This document shows, one piece after another, positions 28,687 through 38,289 of a DNA stretch of 64,000 nt (the first letter of the stretch is position 1; each line of letters begins with the position of its first letter). Source of the DNA: Streptomyces sp. SCSIO 30461. Its GTDB lineage: Bacteria > Actinomycetota > Actinomycetes > Streptomycetales > Streptomycetaceae. The notes below the pieces were generated by a model, which was given only the letters and a program-made list of their open reading frames with translations, made no database searches and was not told the origin of the DNA. The stretch is from the NCBI RefSeq assembly GCF_037023745.1, contig NZ_CP146101.1:1736001-1800000 (forward strand). The letters run 5' to 3'. A program made the translations under genes and the position numbers.

Positions 28687-31600
28687 TCAACTCTCGGACG
28701 GCTTGCCGTTCGCACGCGTGCCCCCGGCCGACGCACCCGCCTTCACGGCGCCGCCGGATCCGCCAGGGGAGGCCTTCCCCGCACCGCCCTTGCCACCAGC
28801 GGGCGCCTCGAACGACTCCAGCGCCTCCAGCACGTCCTGCACCCGGGTGATCTCCGCCTGGATGTCTTCCCGCCGACGCACCAGGACGTCGAGCTCCCGC
28901 TTGCCGTCCGCGACCAACCGGTCGGCCTCCCGGTCCGCCTCCGCCTTGACGGCCTCGGCCTCCCGGGTCAGCTCGGCCTTCTTCTGCTCGGCTTCCTTCA
29001 GCAACGCCTCGGCCTTCTTCACCGCGGCGATCCGCACCTTGCCGGCCTCCGAATTGGCCTCCGAGATCAACTCCTTGGCCTTCGCCGCGGCCTCATCCTG
29101 CTGCTCGGTCGCCGCCTTGACCAGCTGGTCCGCCCGCTCGCCGGCGGACTTCAGCTGCTCGGCGGCCTCCCTTCGGGCCCGCTCGTGCAGCTCCTCGACC
29201 TCGCCCTCGACCCGGGTGCGCAGCTCCTCCGCGCGCTCCCTGATGGCGGTCGAGTCCCTGCGGGCGCCCACGAGCAGCTCGTCGGCGTCCGTACGGGCCT
29301 TCTCCACCAGGCCGTTGCCCTCGACCCTGGCCGCGGCCACCAGTCGGTCGGCCTCCTTGCGGGCGGCGCCCACCATGGTGTCTGCCTGCTCCTCGGCCTC
29401 GGTGGTGGCGCGCAGCGCCTCCTCCTGCGCCTTGCCGATGAGCTGGTCGGCCTGCCCGGCGGCGTCCGAGCGCCGCTTCGCCGCGTCGCGGCGCGCCTCG
29501 TCCAGGACGCGGTCCGCCTCCTCTTCGGCCTTCGTACGCAGCTGCTCGGCCGCGCTCTCGGCCTCCGCGTGCAGTTGCTTGGCCTCGGCTCGGATACGGT
29601 CGGCGGCCTGCTGGGCGGAGCCCACGGTCTCCACGGCCTCGGCCCTGATCCGGTCAGCCTCCGCGGTCGCCTCGGCGACCAGTTGGTCCGCCTGCTCGGC
29701 CGCGTCGGCGCGGCGCCTGTCCGCGGCCTTGCGGGCCTCGTCCAGCACCTGCTCACCGTCCGCCCGGGCCGCGGCGCGCAGCTCCTCGGCCATGGCTTCG
29801 CCCTCGGCCTTGGCCTGTTCCGCCTCGGTGCGCAGCCGTGCCGCGTCCTCCTCGGTGACCGACAGCAGTTCGGCGGCCTCGGTGGTGAGCCGGTCGGCCT
29901 CGTTCGAGGCCTCGCCGATCAGCCGGTCCGCCTGGGCCGCGGCCTCGGAACGGATGCGGTTGGCGTCCTCACGGGCGTCCGCGCGGGTACGCGAGGCGTC
30001 CTGCTCGGCCGAGGCCACCGCGTCCGACGCCTCCGTACGCATCCGCTGGACGTACTCGGACGTGTCCGCGCGCAGCCGGTCGCTCTCCGCGATCGCGTCG
30101 GCCATGGTCCGCTCGGCGAGCGCCTTGGCGGCCTCCGCCTCCTCGGCGGCGCGGGCACGGACCCGCCCCGCGTCCTCGGCGGCACGCTCCCGCTCCGCGT
30201 ACGCGTCCGCTCGGACCCGGTCGGCCTCCTCCTGCGCCTCGGTCCTCGTACGTTCGGCAGAGTGCTCGGCGACGCTGCGCAGCCCGGCGATCTCCTGCTC
30301 GGCCTGCTCCTGCAGCCCGGACACGGAATCCCGCACCTGCTGCGCGGTCTGCTCGGCTGCCGTGACCATCTCGGTGGCCCGCCGGTCCGCGTCCTCTACC
30401 AGCCGCTGCGCCTCGGCCTGCGCCTCCTCGACCCGCTTGCGGGCGGCGGCGAGCAGTTCCTCGCTCTGCTCGCGAGCCAGCTCCCGCTCCTGGTCGGCCT
30501 CCGAGCGGGCACCGCTGAGGATCTCCTCGGCCTCCCGGCGGCGCCGGGAGGCCTCCTCCTGCGCGGCGGCCAGCGCCTCCGTGGCCTCCTGGCCGACCCG
30601 CTCGGCGGCGGCAGCCGCCTCGGTGCGCAGCCGGTCGGCTGTCTCCTGCGCCTCCGACGACAGCCGCTCGGCCTCGGTGACGGCCTCGGTGCGCAGCCGC
30701 ACCGCCACCGACTCGCCTTCGGCGCGCGAGGCGGACGCGTCGGACGCGGCCTCGGTGCGCAGCCGTTCGGCCTCCTGCTCGGCCTGCTCCTGGAGGGTGC
30801 GGATCCGCTCGGCGGCCTCGGCACGCAGCCGCTCCGTCTCCTCCGCGGTCTCCCGGCGCAGCTGCTCCGCCTCCACCCGGGCCTCGGAAAGCGCCTGCTC
30901 GGCGGCCTCGGCGCGGGTCTGCGCCTCGGAGTGCAGCCGGGTCAGCTCCTCGTCCGCCTCCCGGCGGCGCGTGACGGCGGCGCGGGCCGCCTCCTCGCGG
31001 ACCTCGGCGGCGGCCCGCTCGGCGGCGGCCTTCATCTCGTCGGCCTGCTCTTCGGCCTCCGTGCGCAGGCGGTCCGCCTCCGCGCGGGTGCGTTCCAGCG
31101 TCTCCTCCGCCTGCCGGCGCAGGGTGGTGGCGCGCTCGATGGCCTCGGTACGGACCCGCTCGCTGTCGGAGGTCGCCCCCGAGCGCAACTCGTCCGCGTC
31201 CGCCTTCGCCTTCGTCAGCAGCTCCTCGGCGGACCTGGCCGCTTCCTCGATCTGCTGAACGGCGTCGCGGCGTGCCTCGCTGCGGATCTGCTCGCCCTCG
31301 GCGACCGACTCCGACCGCAGCTGCTCCGCCTCACCGCGCAGCCGCCGTGCCTCCTCCTGGAGCTCGACCGTCTTGGCGCGGTACTCCTTGGTGTCGTCCT
31401 TGGCGGCACCCTTGAGCTCCTCGACCGTGTCATGGGCCTCGGAGCGCAGCCGGTCGGCCTCCGACTCGGCTTCCCTGCGGATCCGCTCGGCTTCCTCCGA
31501 GGCCTTCCGGGTGGTCGCCTTGGCTTCCTCGGAGGCCTTGTTCAGGACCTCCTCCGCGGTACGGGCGGCCTTCGCGAGCTGGGCCGCGGAGTCCTCGGCG

Positions 31601-32673
31601 GCGACGGTACGTGCCTTTTCGCCGGCCTCCGCGAGGACCTTCTCCGCCTCGGCGCGGGCGTCCGCGAGCGCCTGCTCGGCTTCGCCCTTGAGAGTCTCGG
31701 CCTCCTTGGTGGCCTGGGCCACCAGCCGGGCGACCTCCGATTTCGCGGTACGGGTCCGCTGCTCGCTGGCCGACTCGGCGCCCGCCAGCGCCTTGGCCGC
31801 CGACTCCTTGGCCTCCGCGACGAGCCTCTCGGCCTCGGCGCGCGCCTCGCGAAGCTTCTCCTCGGCCTCCTGCATCCGCTGTTCGGCGGCCCGGCCGAGT
31901 TCAGTGGCCTGCTGGCGGACCTGGTCGGACTCGGCCGCGCTGGACGTACGCAGTCGCTCCGCGTGGCTGGTGGCCTCCTGCGCCTGGGTCGAGGCGGCGT
32001 TCAGCAGCCGCTCGGCGTCCTTGCGTGCCCGCAGCAGGATCGCCTCGGCCTCGCCGCGAGCCGACTCCGCCTGGGACGACATCCGCTGGCGGCTCTCCTC
32101 GGCGACCCGGGTCGCCTCGGTGCGTGCGGCGGCCAGCTTCTGCTCGGCCTCGGCACGGGACTCGTCGAGCAGCCGGCGGGCCTGGGCCTCGCTGCGGGCA
32201 CGCAGCTGCTCGGCCCATGCCACGTTCTCGTTGACATGGGCTTCGACGGTCTGGCGGCGCTCGGCCAGCTCCTGGTCGAGGCGCTGGCGGCGCTGGTTGG
32301 CCTCGGCGTGCAGCTCGGCCTGGAGGCGCGCCTGGTGCTCGGCATGCTCCTGGAGGATGCGCTGGGTCTGCGCCCGGGCCTCCCTCAGCTCCCGCTCGGC
32401 GTCCGAGCGCAGCTGGTCGGCCTGGATCTGGGCGTTGCGGAGCAGCTGCTCGGCCTGGTAGCCCATGTCCGCGCTGTCGTACGCGGGACGCGTCGCGAGC
32501 GTACGGCGCGCCTCGTGCAGCTTCGCACGCAGCACCTCGACCTGGTACCCGAGGTCCTCGGCGTGCTGGACGGCCTTCTCCCGCTCCGTCCGCAGCCGGT
32601 CCATCTCGGCTTCGAACCGCGAGAGATGGTCGTCGTCAGCTCGGTGGCTCTCCTGGCGTTCGTAGCCCCGCAC
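28687..32673 (-). CDS. scy: Scy, giant coiled-coil polarity scaffold
   Basis: Scaffold of the tip-organising polarisome that recruits DivIVA and FilP (established in S. coelicolor). 1328 residues, almost entirely Ala/Glu/Arg coiled coil. The N-terminus VRGYERQESHRADDDHLSRFEAEMDRL precedes a conventional region with GYQVEVLRAKLHEARRTL. From about residue 200 on, the chain is built from the long-period (51-residue, hendecad-based) repeats typical of Scy, rich in EAERLR and ADRIR units. The tail is Gly/Ala/Lys-rich. GTG 32673 gives the conserved start; upstream in-frame starts add 40 atypical residues. Confidence 0.92.
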   Translation of the reverse strand: MRGYERQESHRADDDHLSRFEAEMDRLRTEREKAVQHAEDLGYQVEVLRAKLHEARRTLATRPAYDSADMGYQAEQLLRNAQIQADQLRSDAERELREARAQTQRILQEHAEHQARLQAELHAEANQRRQRLDQELAERRQTVEAHVNENVAWAEQLRARSEAQARRLLDESRAEAEQKLAAARTEATRVAEESRQRMSSQAESARGEAEAILLRARKDAERLLNAASTQAQEATSHAERLRTSSAAESDQVRQQATELGRAAEQRMQEAEEKLREARAEAERLVAEAKESAAKALAGAESASEQRTRTAKSEVARLVAQATKEAETLKGEAEQALADARAEAEKVLAEAGEKARTVAAEDSAAQLAKAARTAEEVLNKASEEAKATTRKASEEAERIRREAESEADRLRSEAHDTVEELKGAAKDDTKEYRAKTVELQEEARRLRGEAEQLRSESVAEGEQIRSEARRDAVQQIEEAARSAEELLTKAKADADELRSGATSDSERVRTEAIERATTLRRQAEETLERTRAEADRLRTEAEEQADEMKAAAERAAAEVREEAARAAVTRRREADEELTRLHSEAQTRAEAAEQALSEARVEAEQLRRETAEETERLRAEAAERIRTLQEQAEQEAERLRTEAASDASASRAEGESVAVRLRTEAVTEAERLSSEAQETADRLRTEAAAAAERVGQEATEALAAAQEEASRRRREAEEILSGARSEADQERELAREQSEELLAAARKRVEEAQAEAQRLVEDADRRATEMVTAAEQTAQQVRDSVSGLQEQAEQEIAGLRSVAEHSAERTRTEAQEEADRVRADAYAERERAAEDAGRVRARAAEEAEAAKALAERTMADAIAESDRLRADTSEYVQRMRTEASDAVASAEQDASRTRADAREDANRIRSEAAAQADRLIGEASNEADRLTTEAAELLSVTEEDAARLRTEAEQAKAEGEAMAEELRAAARADGEQVLDEARKAADRRRADAAEQADQLVAEATAEADRIRAEAVETVGSAQQAADRIRAEAKQLHAEAESAAEQLRTKAEEEADRVLDEARRDAAKRRSDAAGQADQLIGKAQEEALRATTEAEEQADTMVGAARKEADRLVAAARVEGNGLVEKARTDADELLVGARRDSTAIRERAEELRTRVEGEVEELHERARREAAEQLKSAGERADQLVKAATEQQDEAAAKAKELISEANSEAGKVRIAAVKKAEALLKEAEQKKAELTREAEAVKAEADREADRLVADGKRELDVLVRRREDIQAEITRVQDVLEALESFEAPAGGKGGAGKASPGGSGGAVKAGASAGGTRANGKPSES

Positions 32674-32792
32674 TGCGCCGTCCCATCCGTCCCCTGGTCG
32701 CAACTCTGTACAGACGAGCACCGTTCCACGGCGAACGGCCCCCCGGGGACATGGTGGCAGATCGAACATCGCCCGCGGACAGCGCTGTGACA

Positions 32793-32822
32793 CGGCTCCG
32801 CTCCGGCCCCGGCCCGGAGCCG
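32793..32822 (-). terminator. Hairpin between mce and scy
   Basis: CGGCTCCG (32793-32800) and CGGAGCCG (32815-32822) form an 8-bp stem 30 bases downstream of the epimerase stop on the minus strand, with further G/C pairing possible in the loop. It is a probable mce terminator. Confidence 0.5.
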
Positions 32823-32851
32823 CCCACTCTACCGGGCCGGGAATCCGGAGG

Positions 32852-33292
32852 TCAGTGCTCCGAGGATGACGGGTCGGCCGAGGTGACGAGCTCGGTCAGG
32901 ACTCCGTGGCAGTCCTTGGGGTGCAGGAAGGTGATGCGGGACCCCATCGAGCCGATGCGCGGCTCGTCGTACAGCACGCGTACGCCCTTGCCGCGGATGT
33001 CGTCGGCGGCGCCGTCCACGTCCGCGGTGCCGAAGGCGATGTGGTGCACACCCTCACCGTTCTTGGCCAGCCACTTCCCGACCGCCGAGTCCTCGCGGGT
33101 GGGCTCCAGCAGCTGGAGGTAGGAGGCTCCGCCGTCCGAGGTCTCGTTGATCTTGAGCATGGCCTCGCGGACGCCCTGCTCCTCGTTGACCTCGGTGTGG
33201 AAGACCTCGAAACCGTAGGTGGCCTTGTAGAACTCAACGGTCTTGTCGAGGTCGAAACAGGCGATCCCGATGTGGTCGATTCGCGTCAGCAT
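32852..33292 (-). CDS. mce: Methylmalonyl-CoA epimerase
   Basis: Interconverts (2R)- and (2S)-methylmalonyl-CoA; 146 residues, a single VOC-fold metalloenzyme. The N-terminus MLTRIDHIGIACFDLDKTVEFY carries the first metal-binding His7. GEGVHHIAFGTADVDGAADDI carries the middle His, and GSRITFLHPKDCHGVLTELV contains the third metal site region. It is divergent from the thiolase gene. With meaB and a mutase it links propionyl- and branched-chain acyl-CoA to succinyl-CoA and polyketide extender units. Confidence 0.93.
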   Translation of the reverse strand: MLTRIDHIGIACFDLDKTVEFYKATYGFEVFHTEVNEEQGVREAMLKINETSDGGASYLQLLEPTREDSAVGKWLAKNGEGVHHIAFGTADVDGAADDIRGKGVRVLYDEPRIGSMGSRITFLHPKDCHGVLTELVTSADPSSSEH

Positions 33293-33440
33293 GGCTCCAG
33301 TGGAGCGCCCGTGTGATGGTTACGCAACGTGCGCGCCATCACACCGGTCGACCGATGACCGGGATGCGAACGCCTCAGTACAGTTCGAGTAAACCCTCGT
33401 TCACTCCTCAGCCGCTGCGCTGGAAGGGGATGCTCATCTC

Positions 33441-34643
33441 ATGTCCGGAACGAACAGCACCACATCCGTGATCGTCGCCGGCGCCCGCACCCCCATGGGG
33501 CGGCTGCTCGGCTCCCTCAAGTCCTTCTCCGGCGCCGATCTGGGCGGTTTCGCGATCAAGGCGGCGCTCGACCGGGCCGGGATCGGAGGCGACCAGGTCC
33601 AGTACGTGATCATGGGGCAGGTCCTCCAGGCCGGCGCGGGTCAGATCCCGGCCCGCCAGGCGGCCGTCAAGGCCGGTATCCCGATGAACGTCCCGGCGCT
33701 CACCATCAACAAGGTGTGCCTCTCCGGACTCGACGCGATCGCCCTCGCGGACCAGCTCATCCGCGCCGGTGAGTTCGACGTGGTCGTCGCCGGTGGCCAG
33801 GAGTCCATGACCAACGCCCCGCACCTGCTGCCGAAGTCCCGCGACGGTTACAAGTACGGCGCGGTCGAGATGCTCGACGCGATGGCCTACGACGGTCTCA
33901 CCGACGCCTTCGAGGACATCGCCATGGGCGAGTCCACGGAGAAGCACAACACCCGCCTCGGCATCGCCCGTCCGGAGCAGGACGAGGTCGCCGCGCTGTC
34001 CCACCAGCGGGCCGCCGCCGCGCAGAAGAACGGCCTCTTCGAGGCTGAGATCACCCCGGTGGAGATCCCGCAGCGCAAGGGCGAGCCGGTGCTCTTCAGC
34101 AAGGACGAGGGCATCCGCGCCGAGACCACCGCGGAGTCGCTCGGCAAGCTGCGTCCGGCCTTCGCCAAGGACGGCACGATCACGGCCGGTACCTCCTCGC
34201 AGATCTCCGACGGCGCCGCGGCGGTCGTGGTGATGAGCAAGGCCAAGGCCCAGGAGCTGGGCCTGGAGTGGATCGCCGAGATCGGCGCCCACGGCAATGT
34301 GGCCGGCCCGGACAACTCGCTCCAGTCGCAGCCGTCCAACGCGATCAAGCACGCGCTGGAGAAGGACGGCCTGGAGGTCTCCGACCTCGACCTCATCGAG
34401 ATCAACGAGGCGTTCGCCGCGGTCTCCGTGCAGTCGATGAAGGACCTCGGCGTGTCCCCGGAAAAGGTGAACGTCAATGGCGGCGCGATCGCGCTGGGCC
34501 ACCCGATCGGTATGTCCGGCGCCCGGATCGTGCTCCACCTGGCGCTCGAACTGAAGCGGCGCGGCGGCGGTGTCGGTGCGGCGGCACTGTGCGGCGGCGG
34601 CGGCCAGGGCGATGCGCTGATCGTGCGCGTCCCGGCCAAGTGA
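33441..34643 (+). CDS. Acetyl-CoA C-acetyltransferase (thiolase)
   Basis: Condenses or cleaves acetoacetyl-CoA; 400 residues. Active-site Cys93 is in NKVCLSG, His354 in [10 protein letters not shown], and the second cysteine Cys384 in [13 protein letters not shown] 33441 follows GGAAGGGG (33423-33430). The length and the [11 protein letters not shown] start of the active-site loop fit biosynthetic-type (AtoB/PhaA) thiolases. It is placed between mce and meaB; meaB begins 80 bases downstream on the same strand and may be co-transcribed. Confidence 0.93.
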   Translation: MSGTNSTTSVIVAGARTPMGRLLGSLKSFSGADLGGFAIKAALDRAGIGGDQVQYVIMGQVLQAGAGQIPARQAAVKAGIPMNVPALTINKVCLSGLDAIALADQLIRAGEFDVVVAGGQESMTNAPHLLPKSRDGYKYGAVEMLDAMAYDGLTDAFEDIAMGESTEKHNTRLGIARPEQDEVAALSHQRAAAAQKNGLFEAEITPVEIPQRKGEPVLFSKDEGIRAETTAESLGKLRPAFAKDGTITAGTSSQISDGAAAVVVMSKAKAQELGLEWIAEIGAHGNVAGPDNSLQSQPSNAIKHALEKDGLEVSDLDLIEINEAFAAVSVQSMKDLGVSPEKVNVNGGAIALGHPIGMSGARIVLHLALELKRRGGGVGAAALCGGGGQGDALIVRVPAK

Positions 34644-34723
34644 CCGTCGAGCCGGTCAGCTAACCATCGGGTCATCGAGATCGACGAGATCATCGAGTCC
34701 CGACCGTCGAACGGAGCAGCGTG

Positions 34724-35680
34724 ATGGTGGACGTCCCCGAGCTGGTCGCCCAGGCGAGGGAAGGCCGGCCGCGGGCCGTGGCCCGGCTGATCTCACTCGT
34801 CGAGGGAGCGGCCCCCCAGCTCCGCGAGGTCATGGCGGAGCTCGCTCCGTTGACCGGCGGCGCGTATGTGGTGGGGCTGACCGGTTCGCCGGGGGTCGGC
34901 AAGTCGACGTCCACCTCCGCGCTGGTGACGGCGTACCGGAAGGCGGGGAAGCGGGTCGGCGTGCTGGCCGTCGACCCGTCCTCGCCGTTCAGCGGGGGAG
35001 CGCTGCTGGGCGACCGGGTCCGGATGTCGGACCACGCGTCGGACCCGGGCGTCTACATCCGCTCGATGGCCACCCGCGGCCATCTCGGCGGCCTCGCCTG
35101 GGCCGCACCGCAGGCCATCCGGGTGCTGGACGCGGCGGGCTGCGATGTGGTGCTGGTCGAGACCGTGGGTGTCGGTCAGTCGGAGGTGGAGATCGCCTCG
35201 CAGGCCGACACCTCCGTGGTGCTGCTCGCGCCCGGTATGGGCGACGGGATCCAGGCCGCCAAGGCGGGCATCCTGGAGATCGGTGATGTGTATGTGGTCA
35301 ACAAGGCGGACCGCGACGGCGCCGACGCCACCGCCCGCGAGCTCAACCACATGCTCGGCCTCGGCGAGTCCCGTGGACCGGGCACCTGGCGGCCGCCGAT
35401 CGTGAAGACGGTCGCGGCACGGGGGCAGGGTGTCGACGAGGTCGTCGAGGCCTTGGAGAAGCACCGTGCCTGGATGGAGGAGCGCGGCGTCCTCACCGAG
35501 CGGCGCACCCGCCGCGCCGCCCACGAGGTGGAGACCATCGCCGTCACCCGCCTCCGCGAACGCATCGGCGACCTGCACGGCGACCGCCGCCTCGACGCCC
35601 TTGCCGCCCGTATCGTGGCGGGCGAGACGGACCCGTACGCGGCTGCGGACGAGCTGGTGGCGGGGCTGATCGACTCCTAG
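34724..35680 (+). CDS. meaB: MeaB, GTPase chaperone of B12-dependent mutases
   Basis: G-protein chaperone that protects and reloads methylmalonyl-CoA or isobutyryl-CoA mutase with adenosylcobalamin; 318 residues. P-loop GSPGVGKST (54-62), the switch segment ETVGVGQSE, and NKAD for guanine specificity are all present. The C-terminal dimerisation arm is shorter than in some homologues. ATG 34724 is preferred (CGGAG seven bases upstream) over the GTG immediately before it. Confidence 0.93.
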   Translation: MVDVPELVAQAREGRPRAVARLISLVEGAAPQLREVMAELAPLTGGAYVVGLTGSPGVGKSTSTSALVTAYRKAGKRVGVLAVDPSSPFSGGALLGDRVRMSDHASDPGVYIRSMATRGHLGGLAWAAPQAIRVLDAAGCDVVLVETVGVGQSEVEIASQADTSVVLLAPGMGDGIQAAKAGILEIGDVYVVNKADRDGADATARELNHMLGLGESRGPGTWRPPIVKTVAARGQGVDEVVEALEKHRAWMEERGVLTERRTRRAAHEVETIAVTRLRERIGDLHGDRRLDALAARIVAGETDPYAAADELVAGLIDS

Positions 35681-35722
35681 CCGGCGCCGGTGCCGACCGG
35701 GCGCGCTGGGAGGATCACCGCC

Positions 35723-36139
35723 ATGACGCTTCCCGCACCCGACGACCTGACCTCGCTGGTACTGCGCACCGACTTCGAGGACGACGACGCCTGGGCGGCG
35801 GTCCGGGCCGCACTCGACGCGGACGGGCCGTACGCCACGTATGTCAGCGACCCGCGCTACGCCGGGGCGGCCGTCGAGGCCCTGGTGGGGGAGGACGCCG
35901 CCGCGGCGGAAGACGCCCGGGTCTTCCATGTCTTCCTGGCGGATGCGGTCACGATGGCGGATACCTCGCATCCGCTGCTCGCCGTTGACCTGGCGGACGA
36001 GCCGGGTCGGACGTTCAGGATCCCAGCCCGGTGGGTTCCCGGCATGTCGGCGAACCTGAGCATCGCCAACATGGACTTCGGCGAATTCGCCGACATGGCC
36101 GATGCCTCAGGAACGTTCCGCGGCTTCGGCGACGACTGA
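35723..36139 (+). CDS. DUF6924-like small acidic protein
   Basis: 138 residues, strongly acidic. It begins MTLPAPDDLTSLVLRTDFEDDDAWAAV and ends with SIANMDFGEFADMADASGTFRGF. It has no membrane helix or catalytic motif, and resembles proteins grouped as DUF6924. ATG 35723 follows GGGAGG (35708-35713) nine bases upstream. It lies 42 bases after meaB but is probably unrelated in function, and converges on the MarR gene. Confidence 0.7.
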   Translation: MTLPAPDDLTSLVLRTDFEDDDAWAAVRAALDADGPYATYVSDPRYAGAAVEALVGEDAAAAEDARVFHVFLADAVTMADTSHPLLAVDLADEPGRTFRIPARWVPGMSANLSIANMDFGEFADMADASGTFRGFGDD

Positions 36140-36194
36140 GCGACTGCCGCGGCACTTCGGCCGCCGCCGATGAACGGGTCGGGCCGCTTCGGAC

Positions 36195-36671
36195 TCACAC
36201 CTTGCCGCGGCGCCCGCGCAGGTGCTCGGCGACCGGTGTCAGCGACGCCCGGAGGTCTGCCAGGGCCTCGGGGGACAGCAGGTCGATGAAGTGCTGCCGC
36301 ACGGACTCGACGTGGTGCGGAGCCACCTTGCGCATGGTCTCCATGCCGTGGTCGGTGAGCACGGCGAACAGCCCGCGCCGGTCGGACTCGCAGTTCTCCC
36401 GGCGGACCAGGCCCGCGTTCTCCATGCGGGTGATCTGGTGGGAGAGGCGGCTCTTGGACTGGAGCGTGGCGGCGGCCAGGTCGCTCATCCGCATCCGCAG
36501 GTCGTCGGACTCCGAGAGGTTGACGAGGATCTCGTAGTCGTTGATGGTCAGGCCGAAGGGCTGAAGGTCCTTCTCCAACTGGTATGTCAGAAGCCTGTTG
36601 ACATCCAGATAGGTGCGCCAGGCGCACTGCTCCGCGTCGGTCAGCCAGCGGGCGGCAGTTTCGGTCTCCAT
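36195..36671 (-). CDS. MarR-family transcriptional regulator
   Basis: 158 residues. The winged helix lies at about residues 45-115: LTINDYEILVNLSE, MSDLAAATLQSKSRLSHQITRMENAGLVRRE and the wing DRRGLFAVLTDHG. No neighbouring gene is an obvious target; the closest upstream gene block is the AIM24 operon. The start codon lies inside a 12-bp perfect palindrome, which suggests autoregulation. Confidence 0.88.
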   Translation of the reverse strand: METETAARWLTDAEQCAWRTYLDVNRLLTYQLEKDLQPFGLTINDYEILVNLSESDDLRMRMSDLAAATLQSKSRLSHQITRMENAGLVRRENCESDRRGLFAVLTDHGMETMRKVAPHHVESVRQHFIDLLSPEALADLRASLTPVAEHLRGRRGKV

Positions 36672-36678
36672 ATATGGA
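36667..36678. promoter_or_regulatory. 12-bp palindrome over the MarR start codon
   Basis: TCCATATATGGA is perfectly self-complementary and includes the ATG (36671-36669 on the minus strand). It is a candidate autoregulatory operator; a palindrome of this length can arise by chance. Confidence 0.35.
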
Positions 36679-36790
36679 TACTAACCCTAAGAAGTTGAAA
36701 TCCGTACGAAGTCTGGGAGTGTGACCTCGGACACCCGGGCTTCCCCGGCGCGGGTGCAGACGTTCGACATCACACTCCGCAGACTACCGT

Positions 36791-37606
36791 TCACAGCCCA
36801 AAGCGCCTTTGGAGGTCCCCAAGCTGGCCGGGAAGGCGCGGTGACGAGCCGTGTTGGCCAGGCTGCCCATGGCTCCCGTGGCCTCCGCCCGGTACGCCGT
36901 CGGCGTGGGGCACCATCCCGGTGGCCTGTTCCGGCATCAGCGCCTCGGTCGACTGCAGCAGCACCGTGCCCGCGCCGACGAACTCGAACTGGTGCTCCTC
37001 GCCGGACGCTCCGCCGATCCCGGCCAGCTGCCGCAGCCCGCCCATGACCCCGCTCATATAGCCGTGGTCGTAGTGGTGGCAGGGGGACGGGCAGTCCGCC
37101 CAGCCCACCAGGGCCTGCGGGTCAACCCGGATCGGCGGCTCCATGAACACGACGGGACCGTTCGACGCGGCGACGAACTTGCCGGTGCCGATCAGAGTGA
37201 GGAAGCCCGGCACGATGGACTGCTTGAGCGCGAGCGAGGGCTGGTAGGCCAGCAGGTTCCCCGACCGGATGGTCAGATTGCCGTCGTCCAGGTCGAAGGA
37301 GTTCACATCGAACGCCCGGTCGGCGAGCAGCATCTTGCCGCTGCCCTCGGCCACCACCCAGTCGCTCGCGTGCAGCGGGGAGTGGAAGCTGGTCCGCATG
37401 AGCCGGTCCAGCCTGCCGTGGCCGATGCCGTTGAACTCGATCTGCCCGTAGTAGGCGATCATCTTGCCCTTCTGCAGGAGCCACTGGGAGCCCTTGAGCT
37501 CTACACAGAAGGTGTACGCGTTGACGTTGTCATCACTCGGGAGGGTCATCGGGTCCAGGGCCTGGGGCCCGGGTGTCCCGGGGGCGCCCCATCCAGGGTT
37601 GCTCAC
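36791..37606 (-). CDS. AIM24-family protein (third of three)
   Basis: 271 residues, AIM24/TIGR00266-like beta-rich fold. Conserved features are WLLQKGKMIAYYGQIEF, the repeated G-rich strands (FLTLIGTGKFVAASNG) and the late VDPQALVGW. Compared with its two neighbours it has an extra N-terminal Pro/Gly stretch and a His/Gly/Gln-rich C-terminal tail of about 45 residues. The family is named after a yeast mitochondrial membrane-organising protein; the bacterial role is unknown. Its ATG overlaps the previous stop (ATGA). Confidence 0.85.
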   Translation of the reverse strand: MSNPGWGAPGTPGPQALDPMTLPSDDNVNAYTFCVELKGSQWLLQKGKMIAYYGQIEFNGIGHGRLDRLMRTSFHSPLHASDWVVAEGSGKMLLADRAFDVNSFDLDDGNLTIRSGNLLAYQPSLALKQSIVPGFLTLIGTGKFVAASNGPVVFMEPPIRVDPQALVGWADCPSPCHHYDHGYMSGVMGGLRQLAGIGGASGEEHQFEFVGAGTVLLQSTEALMPEQATGMVPHADGVPGGGHGSHGQPGQHGSSPRLPGQLGDLQRRFGL

Positions 37607-38289
37607 AGCTTCTCCTCCGACGCCTGGACGTAGACCGCGCCACTGCCGCTCAGCTCCAGCTGGAACGCCTCGCCCGAGCCGCGCCCCACCATGTCGCGCC
37701 AGCCCAGCGCGGTGGAGAGCTTGTTGCGCACATCGCCGTGGTGGGCGACATACGCCTGCGGGTCCACATGGATGGGGCGGCTCGGGGTGATCGGCAGCTC
37801 GATCACCCCGCCGTGCGCCATCACCGCGACCGCGCCGTGTCCTTTCAGGGTGGTGGTGAACAGCCCCTGGCCGGTGACCTGGCCGCGCACCATGCCCATG
37901 ACCCCGCCCTGCGAGCCCATGAACATCGTGCCCTGCTCGAGCGTCCCGTCGAAGGCGAGCAGCCGGTCGGCCTCCACGTACAAGGTCTCCCCGGTCAGGT
38001 TGATGACCTGCACATGATGCCCGCCGTGGCCGAACAACACGGTCCCCGATGGGGTCTCCCCAGGGCCGCCGGGCCCGAGGGGAACCTCGACCGTCATCAG
38101 CGGTGTCGTCTCGTTGGCCACCCGCCGCCCGATCATCGACATCAGACCGCCCTGGCCACCCGACATGTTCGGGGTGAACGACACCTGGCCCCTGTACGCG
38201 AGCATCGCGCCGCGCTGGCTGTACATCTTCTGGCCGGGAACGAGCTGCGCCTCGACCATCTTGGAGTTGACCTCACGGAACGGCATCAC
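37603..38289 (-). CDS. AIM24-family protein (second of three)
   Basis: 228 residues. It begins MMPFREVNSKMVEAQLVPGQKMYSQRG and shows the family marks MLAYRGQVSF, GHHVQVINLTGETLYVEADRLLAFDG and IHVDPQAYVAHHGDV. It overlaps both neighbours by four bases (ATGA), so all three are translated as one coupled unit. The three proteins are clearly paralogous and possibly form a hetero-oligomer. Confidence 0.85.
   Translation of the reverse strand: MMPFREVNSKMVEAQLVPGQKMYSQRGAMLAYRGQVSFTPNMSGGQGGLMSMIGRRVANETTPLMTVEVPLGPGGPGETPSGTVLFGHGGHHVQVINLTGETLYVEADRLLAFDGTLEQGTMFMGSQGGVMGMVRGQVTGQGLFTTTLKGHGAVAVMAHGGVIELPITPSRPIHVDPQAYVAHHGDVRNKLSTALGWRDMVGRGSGEAFQLELSGSGAVYVQASEEKL

Noticed and set aside
28546..32790. 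A very long plus-strand ORF (about 1400 codons) opposite scy
   Set aside because: It is the antisense of an Ala/Glu/Arg coiled coil in high-GC DNA; its Leu/Gly/Arg-rich product has no domain and the minus strand is clearly the real gene.
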